A stretch of 64,000 bases of DNA from Candidatus Gastranaerophilales bacterium (GCA_944326615.1 CALVEO010000004.1:1-64000), one strand, 5' to 3'. Numbered from the stretch's first letter, positions 26,907-36,137 are shown. The notes: generated by a model not told the origin, from the sequence alone. A program made the numbers and translations.

Positions 26907-28202
26907 TTATTCATAAATTTCACATTTACCATCCTTTATGTAATCCATGTTTTTTTCATAAATAACATGAGCCGTACAGGCATCACCTCTGTTTATTGAT
27001 TGTTCATCATCTAATACATCTGAAAGCCCGCCTGGTAAAATTCTATCTTTATAAACAGCAAATGTATGCAAGTCAATACCCATCTTATTAGGCGGAGCAT
27101 CTCCGTTAACATCTACTCTTAATAAAGCACAGGCGGCATAAGCATTACCACAGGTATTTGAGAAAGTTAGAGAAGAAATATACATACCGTCATTTAAAAT
27201 TGCATTGGAATACCATGAATTAGTGTTGAGATTAATTCTGAAACCGGCAGAACCAATAGAGCCGTATACTATATCCGGAAAACATCCCTTATCATTTTTA
27301 CCGCAAAATTTTATAACGTTCATATATGGCAATATATAATACAAAAAATCTTCTTCATTGCTGGAGGATGATTCATAAGCCACTAAATTCCATCCGGAAA
27401 TATCACCGTTATCCTGCTTTGCTCTTATATAAGCATTACTTATAACAGTATAAAATTTATTAAGCTTAGATACATATTCCTGAATTTTATACTTTTGAAT
27501 TAAAGAAGGCAACGTCATGGCAGCCACAACACCGATAATTCCTAAGGTTATCAAGACTTCAGCTAATGTAAACGCGCAGCGTTTACAAGGTGAATAAGAG
27601 AATAGGTGAATAGGTGAATAAGTTCGTTTCGAGGAATTAGTGTCATGCTGAACTTGTTTCAGCATCTTATAATTACTTACTTCCTCTCCTGTGGGAGAGG
27701 GTTGGGGTGAGGGCTGATTATTATATATAATTTGATTGTAGTTACTTATTCCTTCTCCCCTGTGCGGCAGCGTAGCCGCTGCACCCGACACCTGTGTTTT
27801 GCATAAATTTTCCCTGTCATTACGAGGAGAAGGCGAAGCATTCGACGTAGTAATCTCATTTATATTACATAAATTAGGAGATTGCGACGCTCCATTCTGT
27901 CGCTCGCAATGACAGTTATTTGATTGCAGATTGGTTTTACAGGAACATGCTCCCTCCCTCGGGTGAGGGCTGGGGAGAGGGGCATTATCAGAAGAACAGA
28001 AGTTCGGAGGGCAGGAAGGCTGGCTGGTTACAGAAGTTATTTTAGTGCGCAGCACCGATAATAGCTTGACCTCTTGACATCCGATCCTCCGGCAGCCGAA
28101 TAGCTTACACTCATACCTTCTCCTACCTTCTAAAATGCCTGCCTTCTTGACATCCTGGCCTCTGTCAGCTAAAAATGCCCCCCCCCCGACACTCTTGGAC
28201 AA
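26907..28202 (-). CDS. pilin-like protein with repeat-derived 5' extension and G10 tract
   Basis: The C-terminal 220 residues are a pilin-like protein: CAFTLAEVLITLGIIGVVAA (prepilin-type N-terminus), then an alpha/beta domain with Cys pairs and YEKNMDYIKDGKC at the end, like the 14601 protein. Upstream the frame stays open for about 210 codons through repeat region C and the MITE-like element. Two starts are credible. One is a local ATG at 27665, giving 252 residues. The other is an ATG at 28216 with an excellent AAGGAG site (MKKFNCPRVSGGG...), which is out of frame by one base at a run of ten G's and meets a stop after 15 codons; eleven or eight G's would join it to the full frame. The listed start is the frame's first TTG. 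Phase variation or decay of the 5' end are both possible. Confidence 0.6.
   Translation of the reverse strand: MSKSVGGGAFLADRGQDVKKAGILEGRRRYECKLFGCRRIGCQEVKLLSVLRTKITSVTSQPSCPPNFCSSDNAPLPSPHPREGACSCKTNLQSNNCHCERQNGASQSPNLCNINEITTSNASPSPRNDRENLCKTQVSGAAATLPHRGEGISNYNQIIYNNQPSPQPSPTGEEVSNYKMLKQVQHDTNSSKRTYSPIHLFSYSPCKRCAFTLAEVLITLGIIGVVAAMTLPSLIQKYKIQEYVSKLNKFYTVISNAYIRAKQDNGDISGWNLVAYESSSSNEEDFLYYILPYMNVIKFCGKNDKGCFPDIVYGSIGSAGFRINLNTNSWYSNAILNDGMYISSLTFSNTCGNAYAACALLRVDVNGDAPPNKMGIDLHTFAVYKDRILPGGLSDVLDDEQSINRGDACTAHVIYEKNMDYIKDGKCEIYE
27580..28177. repeat. composite interspersed-repeat region C inside the pilin-like frame
   Basis: From the pilin side: tandem AATAGGTGA units near 27600, an ATGCTGAA/TTTCAGCAT hairpin at 27652-27672, CTCTCC-type palindromes, AGCCGCTGCACCCGACACC, the MITE-like element, and a 27930-28090 segment that is the inverse of 21700-21840. 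The whole region translates without stops in the pilin frame. Confidence 0.8.
27815..27914. mobile_element. MITE-like palindromic element, copy 3
   Basis: 100 bp bounded by TGTCATTACGAG and CTCGCAATGACA, same orientation as copy 1 and about 90 percent alike by eye. Unlike copies 1 and 2, it lies within an open reading frame that ends in a pilin domain. Confidence 0.75.
28178..28187 (-). repeat. G10 homopolymer at the start of a pilin-like gene (candidate phase switch)
   Basis: Ten G's on the coding strand, from about codon 10 after the ATG at 28216. In the present state the ATG frame stops at TAG just after the tract. Adding one G or removing two restores the frame to the pilin domain. Homopolymeric G/C tracts of this length are otherwise very rare in this AT-rich DNA; the only other one I see is at 49429-49438. 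Confidence 0.7.
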
Positions 28203-28216
28203 TTAAATTTTTTCAT

Positions 28217-28850
28217 AATTCGCTCCTTATTATTAATCTTCTTAAACTGATATATAAAGTATACATTATTTTTGTTAAAATTTCAAGATGTATCAAAGGG
28301 GCGTACTCTCCCTATCTCTTTGTGAGAGGGAGCAGCTCTTGACGAGCCTGCGAGTCATTAGAGATGCGGGTGAGGGTCTTATTAGAGGTCAGGAAGGCAA
28401 GCTATTATCAGTAATAAGGCTTTGGATAATTATATCAAGCATATTTATAAATGTAATTAGCCTGACCTCTTGCCTTCTGTTCATCTGTTCTTCTGATTGT
28501 ACCCCACCCTAACCCTCCCCATCCGGGGAGGGGAACGTAGCCGTTCCTTCCGACATTTGAGTTTTGCATGAACTTGTTCTGTTATTGTAAGAAAATGTGA
28601 CGTGTGGAACGGCACGCTTCTTCGACAATTACGTCAATATTTCAAGCAAAACAGATGCGAGGGATAAAAAGTTAAGTAAATTTGTCCCGAATTACGAAAA
28701 TACCCGAGTGCGTTGACCAAACAAAGCGATATTACGAATGAAATTTACAATATTTGAACATTCATTAAAGCGACTTATGCATAGTCGTAAGTTATAATGG
28801 GTGGAGCGGCTACGCTCCCAAAAATTAATTTTTCCTTAAGAAAATTAATT
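28217..28850. repeat. composite interspersed-repeat region D and groES upstream DNA
   Basis: No gene. About 28296-28400 (TTTGTGAGAGGGAGCAGC onward) is a near-identical inverted copy of 36200-36285. About 28530-28620 (GGAACGTAGCCGTTCC, TTGAGTTTTGCATGAACTTG) is an inverted copy of 36295-36390. From 28640 to 28800 the sequence is unique; I see short hairpins (CGACT/AGTCG near 28770; GGAGCG/CGCTCC near 28803) but no gene. A perfect 13-bp AT-only inverted repeat AAAAATTAATTTT spans about 28819-28854. Confidence 0.7.
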
Positions 28851-28879
28851 TTTTTGCAAATCCGTTATATAAATATAAT
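28851..28879 (+). promoter_or_regulatory. probable groESL promoter
   Basis: TATAAT at 28874-28879 is a perfect -10; the matching -35 is poor (TTTTTG at 28851-28856, 17 nt spacing). It lies 35 nt before the groES start. I found no CIRCE (HrcA) inverted repeat. Confidence 0.45.
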
Positions 28880-28913
28880 GTAGACTTGAATTAGGAGAAA
28901 AGGAGAAAATATT

Positions 28914-29198
28914 ATGTTAAAACCATTAGCAGACAGAATTGTTATTAAAGTAATTGAAGACACAGAACAAACTTCAGGCGGAATCTTTATTCCTGACAGC
29001 GCTAAAGAAAAACCACAAAAAGGTGAAGTTGTCGCAGTAGGTGCCGGCAAAATGAACGAAAAGGGTGAAAGAGAACCTATGGATGTAAAAGTCGGCGACA
29101 CAATTCTTTATGCAAAATATGCAGGAACAGATATTAAAATGGACGGAGTTGAATATAAAATTCTGTCAGTTAAAGATGCATTGGCAATTATTGAATAA
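28914..29198 (+). CDS. groES: co-chaperonin GroES
   Basis: 94-residue Hsp10, the heptameric lid of the GroEL cage. [13 protein letters not shown] opens the beta barrel; the mobile loop is [20 protein letters not shown], with the IFI-type hydrophobic anchor for Gro[20 protein letters not shown] forms the later strands. Full length. An AGGAG site precedes the ATG. It is followed by groEL after a 145-nt gap that holds interspersed repeat R2, an unusual spacer for this operon. Confidence 0.98.
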   Translation: MLKPLADRIVIKVIEDTEQTSGGIFIPDSAKEKPQKGEVVAVGAGKMNEKGEREPMDVKVGDTILYAKYAGTDIKMDGVEYKILSVKDALAIIE

Positions 29199-29331
29199 AA
29201 GTTAATAAGTAAATGGGTTAATAAGTAAATAAGTCTGTATCGGCACTCTGTGCAAGTATATTTTTGAGCAAAGCGAGAGATAAGAACTTATTCACAAATT
29301 CACTTATTAGCTTATTCACCAAAATATTTAA
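29199..29331 (+). repeat. 120-bp interspersed repeat R2, copy 2 (between groES and groEL)
   Basis: Matches the reverse complement of 24903-25030. AATAAGT-rich arms flank the core TATCGGCACTCTGTGCAA and GAGCAAAGCGA. The arms are imperfectly complementary, so the groESL transcript could fold a long hairpin here, which might affect groES/groEL ratio. Confidence 0.75.
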
Positions 29332-30981
<1,650 letters not shown>

Positions 30982-31002
30982 ATTATATCATTTTTTACAA
31001 AC

Positions 31003-31037
31003 AAAAACCGGAACGAATATTTTCGTTCCGGTTTTTT
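31003..31037 (+). terminator. groESL rho-independent terminator
   Basis: AACCGGAACGAA and TTCGTTCCGGTT form a perfect 12-bp stem with a 4-nt loop, followed by TTTTTT. It may also act for the convergent gene at 31073. Confidence 0.9.
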
Positions 31038-31072
31038 ATATCTACAAATCTCCTGTTTTTGCATTGTAAACT

Positions 31073-31393
31073 TCAGTGCAAGTCTCCAGTAATAAATTTT
31101 TGCCATATATGCATCATACGGTCTTTTGCGTCAATTTTTGGACCGCCTGCATCTATTATTAATTGTCGCAATTTATACATTTCCATATATCCTTTTAGCT
31201 GAGCTGCATCTAAAACTTTACCATCTTTTTTTATAACGATTGATGACACCCCGCCGATTGTAACATATTCCGGCTTTAAATCAGGTGGAATGCTTTCATT
31301 TTCTTCAAGCTTAAGCATAGTCTTTACATCGCTTTCAAATTTACTCTGGGTAACATATTTATTTTTACCGGCAGTAGAAACAGTTACGAGAGT
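31073..31393 (-). pseudogene. 3' part of an interrupted repeat protein, after an in-frame TAA
   Basis: This frame is the direct continuation of the 31394 gene. Immediately after the TAA the sequence reads TLVTVSTAGKNKYVTQ, which repeats TLAATKTFGKNKYISG found in the upstream half, so the stop interrupts a tandem-repeat protein at a position where the first repeat has Asp. The remaining residues (up to 31073, ending KFITGDLH) include VTIGGVSSIVIKKDGKVLDA and look like normal coding sequence. An internal ATG at 31318 could start an 81-residue product, but without a good ribosome binding site. A recent nonsense mutation, readthrough, or a sequence error would each explain it. Confidence 0.6.
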
Positions 31394-32101
31394 TTATCCA
31401 AGTGTAGTTTTTCCGGTTGTTTCATCTTCAACAACAAGTTTTCTAACCTTGTCTACATTTTCATCTTCATAAACTCCTATTTGAGCCTTATTACCATTAA
31501 CTTCTCTTTCTAAAATTCTTGTTTCAGGGGGGAAATCTCCGGAAATGTATTTATTTTTTCCAAATGTTTTTGTTGCAGCAAGTGTATCACCTAATGTTCC
31601 GTCATCATTTACGGCATATCTTACTTTTTTACCATCCTCTTTTACAACAGCAATCTGCTGTTTTTCACCGTCAACCGAACGATTAATTATTTTACCTGCG
31701 ACAACTTTTGTTTTCAAAGGCTCATTTTGTACATTTTCCTGATTGTCATTGTTTACTGTCTGGTTATTATCTTCATGCCCGGATTGTTCAATTTCCTCTT
31801 TTTTTGAAGTCAAAAGTTCTTTAATTTTACTCCATACACTGTCATCAATTTCTACAGTACCTTTATCAACAACAAAATTTGATTGATACGTACTCTTATC
31901 ACCAAGTTTATTGACATCAGTTGTGTATTTTCCTCCGGAACGAAAAATACTTGCATCTGTAGAATTTTTTTGGGCATTGTTAACTTCGGTCATAACTTGT
32001 TGCCAGGTTGCCAAATCAGCATTCTTGATATTTTCTGCACCAATTTTATCACGTATTGCCTGTGTTAAACCCTGTCCTGAATTGATATTAATACTGACCA
32101 T
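31394..32101 (-). CDS. hypothetical repeat protein, truncated by an in-frame stop
   Basis: 235 residues from an ATG at 32101 with AGGAG upstream; an open frame to 32191 is not needed. No known family. N-terminal 100 residues are polar and helical; then a Gln/Asn/Glu-rich linker (about 105-130), and from residue 135 a beta-rich region. A unit of about 60 residues occurs twice: VDGEKQQIAVVKEDGKKVRY...LGDTLAATKTFGKNKYI and VNGNKAQIGVYEDENVDKVRK...LG, the latter then cut by TAA. No signal peptide. With the 31073-31393 extension the full protein would be about 342 residues. Confidence 0.65.
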   Translation of the reverse strand: MVSININSGQGLTQAIRDKIGAENIKNADLATWQQVMTEVNNAQKNSTDASIFRSGGKYTTDVNKLGDKSTYQSNFVVDKGTVEIDDSVWSKIKELLTSKKEEIEQSGHEDNNQTVNNDNQENVQNEPLKTKVVAGKIINRSVDGEKQQIAVVKEDGKKVRYAVNDDGTLGDTLAATKTFGKNKYISGDFPPETRILEREVNGNKAQIGVYEDENVDKVRKLVVEDETTGKTTLG

Positions 32102-32304
32102 ATTGCTTCTCCTGTTTTTATACTCTCTATTTATATAAAAAAAACCGGCAATATAAAAATGCTGAATTGGCCATACAGCGCCACATATCATATCATATCA
32201 TATCAATGAGTATAATTGAATTTAAGGCAATTTTCAAATATTGACAAAACTTTATAATTGAATTTTGTTTTATGACGTGATTAATCACAATATTAAGAAT
32301 TATT

Positions 32305-33225
32305 TCAATCAAATAACACACTTGATAAATAACGTTCACCTGTATCAGGTAAAATTACAACAATTAATTTTCCTTCATTATCCGGCATTTTAGCAAACTC
32401 AAGCGCTGCATACATCGCAGCTCCCGATGAAATCCCGCACAAAATACCTTCATCTGATGCAAGTTTTCTGGCTGTATCAACCGCATCAATATCACCTACA
32501 GGATAAATAATATCAACAACACTTCTGTCAAAATTTCTCGGAACAAAATTTGCTCCAATCCCCTGAATTGCATGCGTATTTGCAGGCTTTCCTATAAGTA
32601 CCTGAGAACGAAACGGTTCAATAGCAACAATTTGGATATTTGGATTTTTTTTCTTTAAATTTCTGCCGATACCTGAAATTGTTCCGCCTGTTCCAACGCC
32701 TGCTATAACAATATCCACTTTGCCATCAGTATCATGCCAGATTTCTTCTGCGGTAGTTTTTTCATGAATCTCAGGATTAGCAGGATTGTTAAACTGCATA
32801 GGGATAAAAGAATCAGGAATCTGATCTCTTAACTCCATTGCCTTATCAATTGAGCCCTTCATTCCTTTCTCTGCTTCTGTCAAAACAATTTCAGCACCAT
32901 AAGCCTGCAAAAGTTTACGTCGTTCAAGACTCATATTTTCAGGCATAGTCAAAATCATTTTATACCCTTTTACAGCACATACCATAGCAAGTCCGATACC
33001 TGTATTACCGCTTGTCGGTTCTATGACAACCGCACCAGGTGTTAAAAGGCCTTCTCTTTCTGCATCTTCTATCATACTTAATGCTGGACGGTCTTTTATT
33101 GAACCTGCCGGATTAAAACTCTCAAGCTTTGCAGCCACTGTTGCATGGCCATTTTCATTCATCTTATTAATTTTTACAAGCGGCGTATTGCCTATCAGCT
33201 CTAATACATTTTCTGCTATTTTCAT
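32305..33225 (-). CDS. cysK: cysteine synthase A (O-acetylserine sulfhydrylase)
   Basis: 306-residue PLP enzyme that makes cysteine from O-acetylserine and sulfide. The PLP lysine lies in NPAGSIKDRPAL, the substrate-binding loop is EPTSGNTGIGLA, the phosphate-binding loop is GVGTGGTISGIG, and HAIQGIGANFVP and GISSGAA complete the set. The C-terminus ends shortly after LPDTGERYLS, as in CysK. Overall a standard-length CysK; CysM-like substrate differences cannot be excluded. It is a single gene, separated from the upstream Spy-like operon by a terminator. Confidence 0.95.
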   Translation of the reverse strand: MKIAENVLELIGNTPLVKINKMNENGHATVAAKLESFNPAGSIKDRPALSMIEDAEREGLLTPGAVVIEPTSGNTGIGLAMVCAVKGYKMILTMPENMSLERRKLLQAYGAEIVLTEAEKGMKGSIDKAMELRDQIPDSFIPMQFNNPANPEIHEKTTAEEIWHDTDGKVDIVIAGVGTGGTISGIGRNLKKKNPNIQIVAIEPFRSQVLIGKPANTHAIQGIGANFVPRNFDRSVVDIIYPVGDIDAVDTARKLASDEGILCGISSGAAMYAALEFAKMPDNEGKLIVVILPDTGERYLSSVLFD

Positions 33226-33254
33226 TTTCTGAACTCCTGATATAAATAATATAA

Positions 33255-33279
33255 AAGGGTTGATTAAAAATCAACCCTT
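33255..33279 (-). terminator. terminator of the anti-sigma/sigma/Spy-like operon
   Basis: AAGGGTTGAT (33255-33264) and ATCAACCCTT (33270-33279) form a perfect 10-bp stem with a 5-nt loop; on the minus strand TTTTATATT follows. Confidence 0.8.
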
Positions 33280-33308
33280 AGTTTATATATGGAGATTATG
33301 CAAATAAG

Positions 33309-33926
33309 CTATTCGGCATCAGCTTCCGGAGCTGGAGGAACAGGACAAGGACCGGCAGGTTTCGGGCCTTCAGGGCCAAATCCCGGACGTGGACCAAATT
33401 CCGGATGTCCGCCTTTTTTATGTCTTTTTTCAAAATTTTTGCGTCCTTCTTCTTTCATTTTTTTCAATTCTTTTAGTTGTTTTTTAGTTAATATTGCTTC
33501 AAAATCTTTCATATTCTGCATACGGAGTTCATGAGCCGCACGTTTTAATGCTTTAAGTTCTTTATGAAGTTCTGCTAACTTTTCCTGCTGCATTTCAACA
33601 GCCATTCTTGAACGTTTTACAGCTTCGATTTCCTGATGTTTTTCTTTTATTTTTTCCATAATAGGTTTCATCTGTTCAAAACTTTTCTGGCGTAATTCTT
33701 TTGCCTGAGCTTTCTGTTCATCAGTTAATTTTAATCTTTTTTCAAAAGCTTCCTGACGTTTTTTAAATTCCGGATTTTTCGGCGGCTTTTTGCATTCCGG
33801 AGCTGCCGGAGCTGCGACTGCAGGAGTTGTTGCAGTATCAGTTGTCTGAACAGTTTCACCTGCAAAACACATTGCAGAACTTGCAAATACCAGTACACTA
33901 GCCATGATTAAACTTTTTTTCAACAT
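33309..33926 (-). CDS. periplasmic Spy/CpxP-like LTxxQ-type helical protein
   Basis: 205 residues. Signal peptide KSLIMASVLVFASSAMCFA, cleaved about residue 22. After a Thr/Ala/Pro linker, the sequence KLTDEQKAQAKELRQKSFEQ begins an all-helical, Lys/Glu-rich region (about 50-155) with a second LTKKQLKELKKM motif, the two LTxxQ-like motifs of Spy/CpxP/ZraP/CnrX periplasmic proteins. A low-complexity Gly/Pro/His tail (EFGPRPGFGPEGPKPAGP) ends the protein and could bind metal. It is the third gene of an operon with a zinc-finger anti-sigma factor and an ECF sigma factor, so I infer an envelope-stress or metal sensor role like CnrX, or the operon's chaperone output. Confidence 0.8.
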   Translation of the reverse strand: MLKKSLIMASVLVFASSAMCFAGETVQTTDTATTPAVAAPAAPECKKPPKNPEFKKRQEAFEKRLKLTDEQKAQAKELRQKSFEQMKPIMEKIKEKHQEIEAVKRSRMAVEMQQEKLAELHKELKALKRAAHELRMQNMKDFEAILTKKQLKELKKMKEEGRKNFEKRHKKGGHPEFGPRPGFGPEGPKPAGPCPVPPAPEADAE

Positions 33927-33948
33927 AAATTCTAATCCTTTCTTTTTT

Positions 33949-34446
33949 TTACAATAAATCTTTCAACATTTCTGCCAATTCTTTTTTTGCGTTGTACAAC
34001 CTTGATTTTATTGTCCCTGTAGGACATTTTAGTTTAAATGCGGCGTCTTCGTATGAATAACCGTATATTTCACATAACATTATGACTTCTTTAAATTTAG
34101 GCTTCAAAGAATTTATTGCCTGCGTAATCCTTTTCTGCCTGTCATTTACTATAAGCTTTAATTCAGGAGTATTTTTTTTATCTTTTATTGTATTTATTAT
34201 TTCCTCATCGTTTGTCAAACAATCCTGATTTCGTTTCTGTTTAGACTTCAGATAATCCTTTGACACATTTTTGGCTATAGTATTTATCCAACTTTTAAAA
34301 GCACCCTGTTCAGTGTATTTCCCGGCATTTTTCCATACCTTTATATACACTTCCTGTTCAAGATCTTCATTTGTTTCTTTTGTAATAAGTCTTATTATAC
34401 TTCTTACGCTATTTTGATTGCTTTTAATAAGCTCTTTGAAATTCAT
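33949..34446 (-). CDS. ECF-type RNA polymerase sigma factor
   Basis: 165 residues, the usual ECF size. Region 2 contains EDLEQEVYIKVWKNAGKY, with FKSWINTIAKNVSKDYLKSK in 2.3/2.4; region 4 has INSLKPKFKEVIMLCEIYGYSYEDAAFKLKC in two parts and GTIKSRLYNAKKEL, the recognition helix. No C-terminal extension. The gene starts 6 nt after the anti-sigma gene, which is upstream of it, the less common order, and is followed after 22 nt by the Spy-like gene. The operon probably autoregulates from a promoter before 34797. Confidence 0.93.
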   Translation of the reverse strand: MNFKELIKSNQNSVRSIIRLITKETNEDLEQEVYIKVWKNAGKYTEQGAFKSWINTIAKNVSKDYLKSKQKRNQDCLTNDEEIINTIKDKKNTPELKLIVNDRQKRITQAINSLKPKFKEVIMLCEIYGYSYEDAAFKLKCPTGTIKSRLYNAKKELAEMLKDLL

Positions 34447-34452
34447 TATTTA

Positions 34453-34797
34453 CTATTCCACCATCAATAACCCGTATGAATCAACCGGAAATCCGTAATC
34501 TTCCGCGCTCAATGTTGTTCCGTATTTAATAATATCAGAAACATCCGGATTTAAATTTACTACACCCAAAGCAGTACTGCTGAACAGAATTACAAATACC
34601 GCACATGCCATTTTTAATTTTGTAATTTTTTTATGCTGGTTTTTGTAATAAGGTCTTACTTCTTTTAGCAAATCTGAAACTTTATCCATCACTTCCTGTT
34701 CTTTTTTGCAATCCTCACAGGTTTCAAGATGCTGCTTCAAGGTTTCATCACTGCCGAAAGTAAATAATGCTTCGTATTTTGTACATTTATCTGTCAT
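34453..34797 (-). CDS. zinc-finger anti-sigma factor, membrane-anchored
   Basis: 114 residues. The cytoplasmic N-terminus has the zinc-binding anti-sigma (ZAS) motif HxxxCxxC: His23, Cys27, Cys30 (QHLETCEDCKKE). One transmembrane helix follows (about 62-82, LKMACAVFVILFSSTALGVV), then only about 30 extracytoplasmic residues, so sensing must come from another protein; the Spy-like protein in the same operon is the natural candidate. First gene of the operon. The layout (anti-sigma, sigma, periplasmic helical protein) resembles CnrYXH-type systems by content but not by gene order. Confidence 0.87.
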   Translation of the reverse strand: MTDKCTKYEALFTFGSDETLKQHLETCEDCKKEQEVMDKVSDLLKEVRPYYKNQHKKITKLKMACAVFVILFSSTALGVVNLNPDVSDIIKYGTTLSAEDYGFPVDSYGLLMVE

Positions 34798-34956
34798 TCT
34801 TTATCCTTTTCGACTTTTTTAACCTCTATACTTATATAACGATATAAAAATAAAAAAGTTCATTTGCTAAAAAAATTTCTTCGTAATATTATAACATATG
34901 TTAACAAAACTGGCAAAAAAATTTATTTAAGCGTTTTATACGGCTTGGGAAAAGCA

Positions 34957-35502
34957 ATGGCAATAGCAGATTTAATAAAAAGAACCTGTAAATCACTGGG
35001 CGAAAATAATAAACCGACTTATGTCGTAATGGCAATTGCAGCAGTCAAAGGGATTTGCCGTCCGGCATTTACAATGATGGACAAAACCGAAAATCCGGAA
35101 ACTAAAAAATATACAGCCCTGAGGGAAGGCTTAACAGAGGCTATTGCGATACCTGCATACTGGGGATGCGGAGAGCTTGCCGGTAAACTTGCAAAAAAAG
35201 CCTTTAACAACGATAAAGCTCTGGCAAACAGGGCAGAAAAAAATCTTATGTTCATTGGAGTCTGTACTGCAGCGCTATTTGTAATCCCTGCGCTCTGTTC
35301 AATTGCTATAAAGCCTATTATGCACAAAATTGGATTAAAAGCGCCGGACGGACATAAAGATAAAAATATTCCGCCTGCACCTGCTCAAGCCAACACAACT
35401 GCAATATTAAAACAATCAGTATCTTTCAATAATAGTATTTATCCCAAAATGAGTACATTTACAAGCAGACCGCAAACCGGTCTAAGGGTGGGCGGTTTAT
35501 GA
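34957..35502 (+). CDS. membrane protein, paralogue A of a tandem pair, function unknown
   Basis: 181 residues from the ATG at 34957, which has GGGA upstream and lines up with the start of its neighbour; the frame can be extended to a TTG at 34864. I recognise no family. A conserved block KGICRPAFTMMDKTENPETKKYTA is split over about residues 28-55, followed by two predicted membrane helices (about 60-75 and 105-130), IKPIMHKIGLK and a Pro/Ala-rich tail with SVSFNNS. The next gene has the same block (KSIGRPGFILIDK...TKQYAAAKE) and the same helix order. Its stop overlaps the next start (ATGA). Confidence 0.75.
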   Translation: MAIADLIKRTCKSLGENNKPTYVVMAIAAVKGICRPAFTMMDKTENPETKKYTALREGLTEAIAIPAYWGCGELAGKLAKKAFNNDKALANRAEKNLMFIGVCTAALFVIPALCSIAIKPIMHKIGLKAPDGHKDKNIPPAPAQANTTAILKQSVSFNNSIYPKMSTFTSRPQTGLRVGGL

Positions 35503-36137
35503 TAGGATCAGTAAAAAGTTTTATAACAAGCTCACAGCTTGCAAATATTGCACAGAATACAACACAATCAGTTGCGGCTGAAACAACTCTAAAATCAATC
35601 GGACGCCCGGGTTTTATTCTTATTGATAAAGATATTGATTCTGACACTAAACAATATGCAGCGGCAAAAGAATTTCTTTATCAGGCAACATGCCTTGCTG
35701 TTTATATGGCTCTTATTGTTCCGGTTTTCAAAAAAGGCGGTTTTAAAATTGCAAAAGAAAAAATATTTAAAAATACTGAAGGGTTCGAACATTTTAAAAA
35801 TGTAAAAGAATACATGTATTACAGAAAACTTGCAGATAACCCGTCTGTAAACAACAGAATGAGAACTCTTGAAAAAGAACGGTTGACAGATAAGACAAAA
35901 ATCAGAGACAAATATAATGAAACTTTACAAAAAGAGTTAGAAAAAAAAGACCCTGATAAATTTGCATACGTTAAAGGCGCCGTTGAATTGAGCAATATAA
36001 TAGGTTCGGTTTTAGGTCTGGCAATTCTGGCACCGCAGGTTAGCCATGCATTTATCCATCCTGCACTTAGATTATTAGGGCTTGAGCACAAGAAAGATAA
36101 AAAAACACAGCTTGCTAAAATAGATACCAAAGCTTAA
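35499..36137 (+). CDS. membrane protein, paralogue B of a tandem pair, function unknown
   Basis: 212 residues. It shares with the upstream gene the pattern K..(G/C)RP.F...DK......TK.Y.A..E, then a membrane helix (ATCLAVYMALIVPVF), a charged segment of about 60 residues (Lys/Glu-rich, probably coiled coil, absent from paralogue A), and a second helix GSVLGLAILAPQVSHAFIHP ending in LRLLGLE. Translation is coupled by an ATGA overlap, so both are made together and probably form a hetero-oligomer. No enzymatic motif is visible. Confidence 0.75.
   Translation: MIGSVKSFITSSQLANIAQNTTQSVAAETTLKSIGRPGFILIDKDIDSDTKQYAAAKEFLYQATCLAVYMALIVPVFKKGGFKIAKEKIFKNTEGFEHFKNVKEYMYYRKLADNPSVNNRMRTLEKERLTDKTKIRDKYNETLQKELEKKDPDKFAYVKGAVELSNIIGSVLGLAILAPQVSHAFIHPALRLLGLEHKKDKKTQLAKIDTKA

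Noticed and set aside
28640-28913. CIRCE element (HrcA operator) before groES
   Set aside because: I looked for the paired TTAGCACTC/GAGTGCTAA arms and did not find them; a single GAGTGC at about 28706 has no partner.
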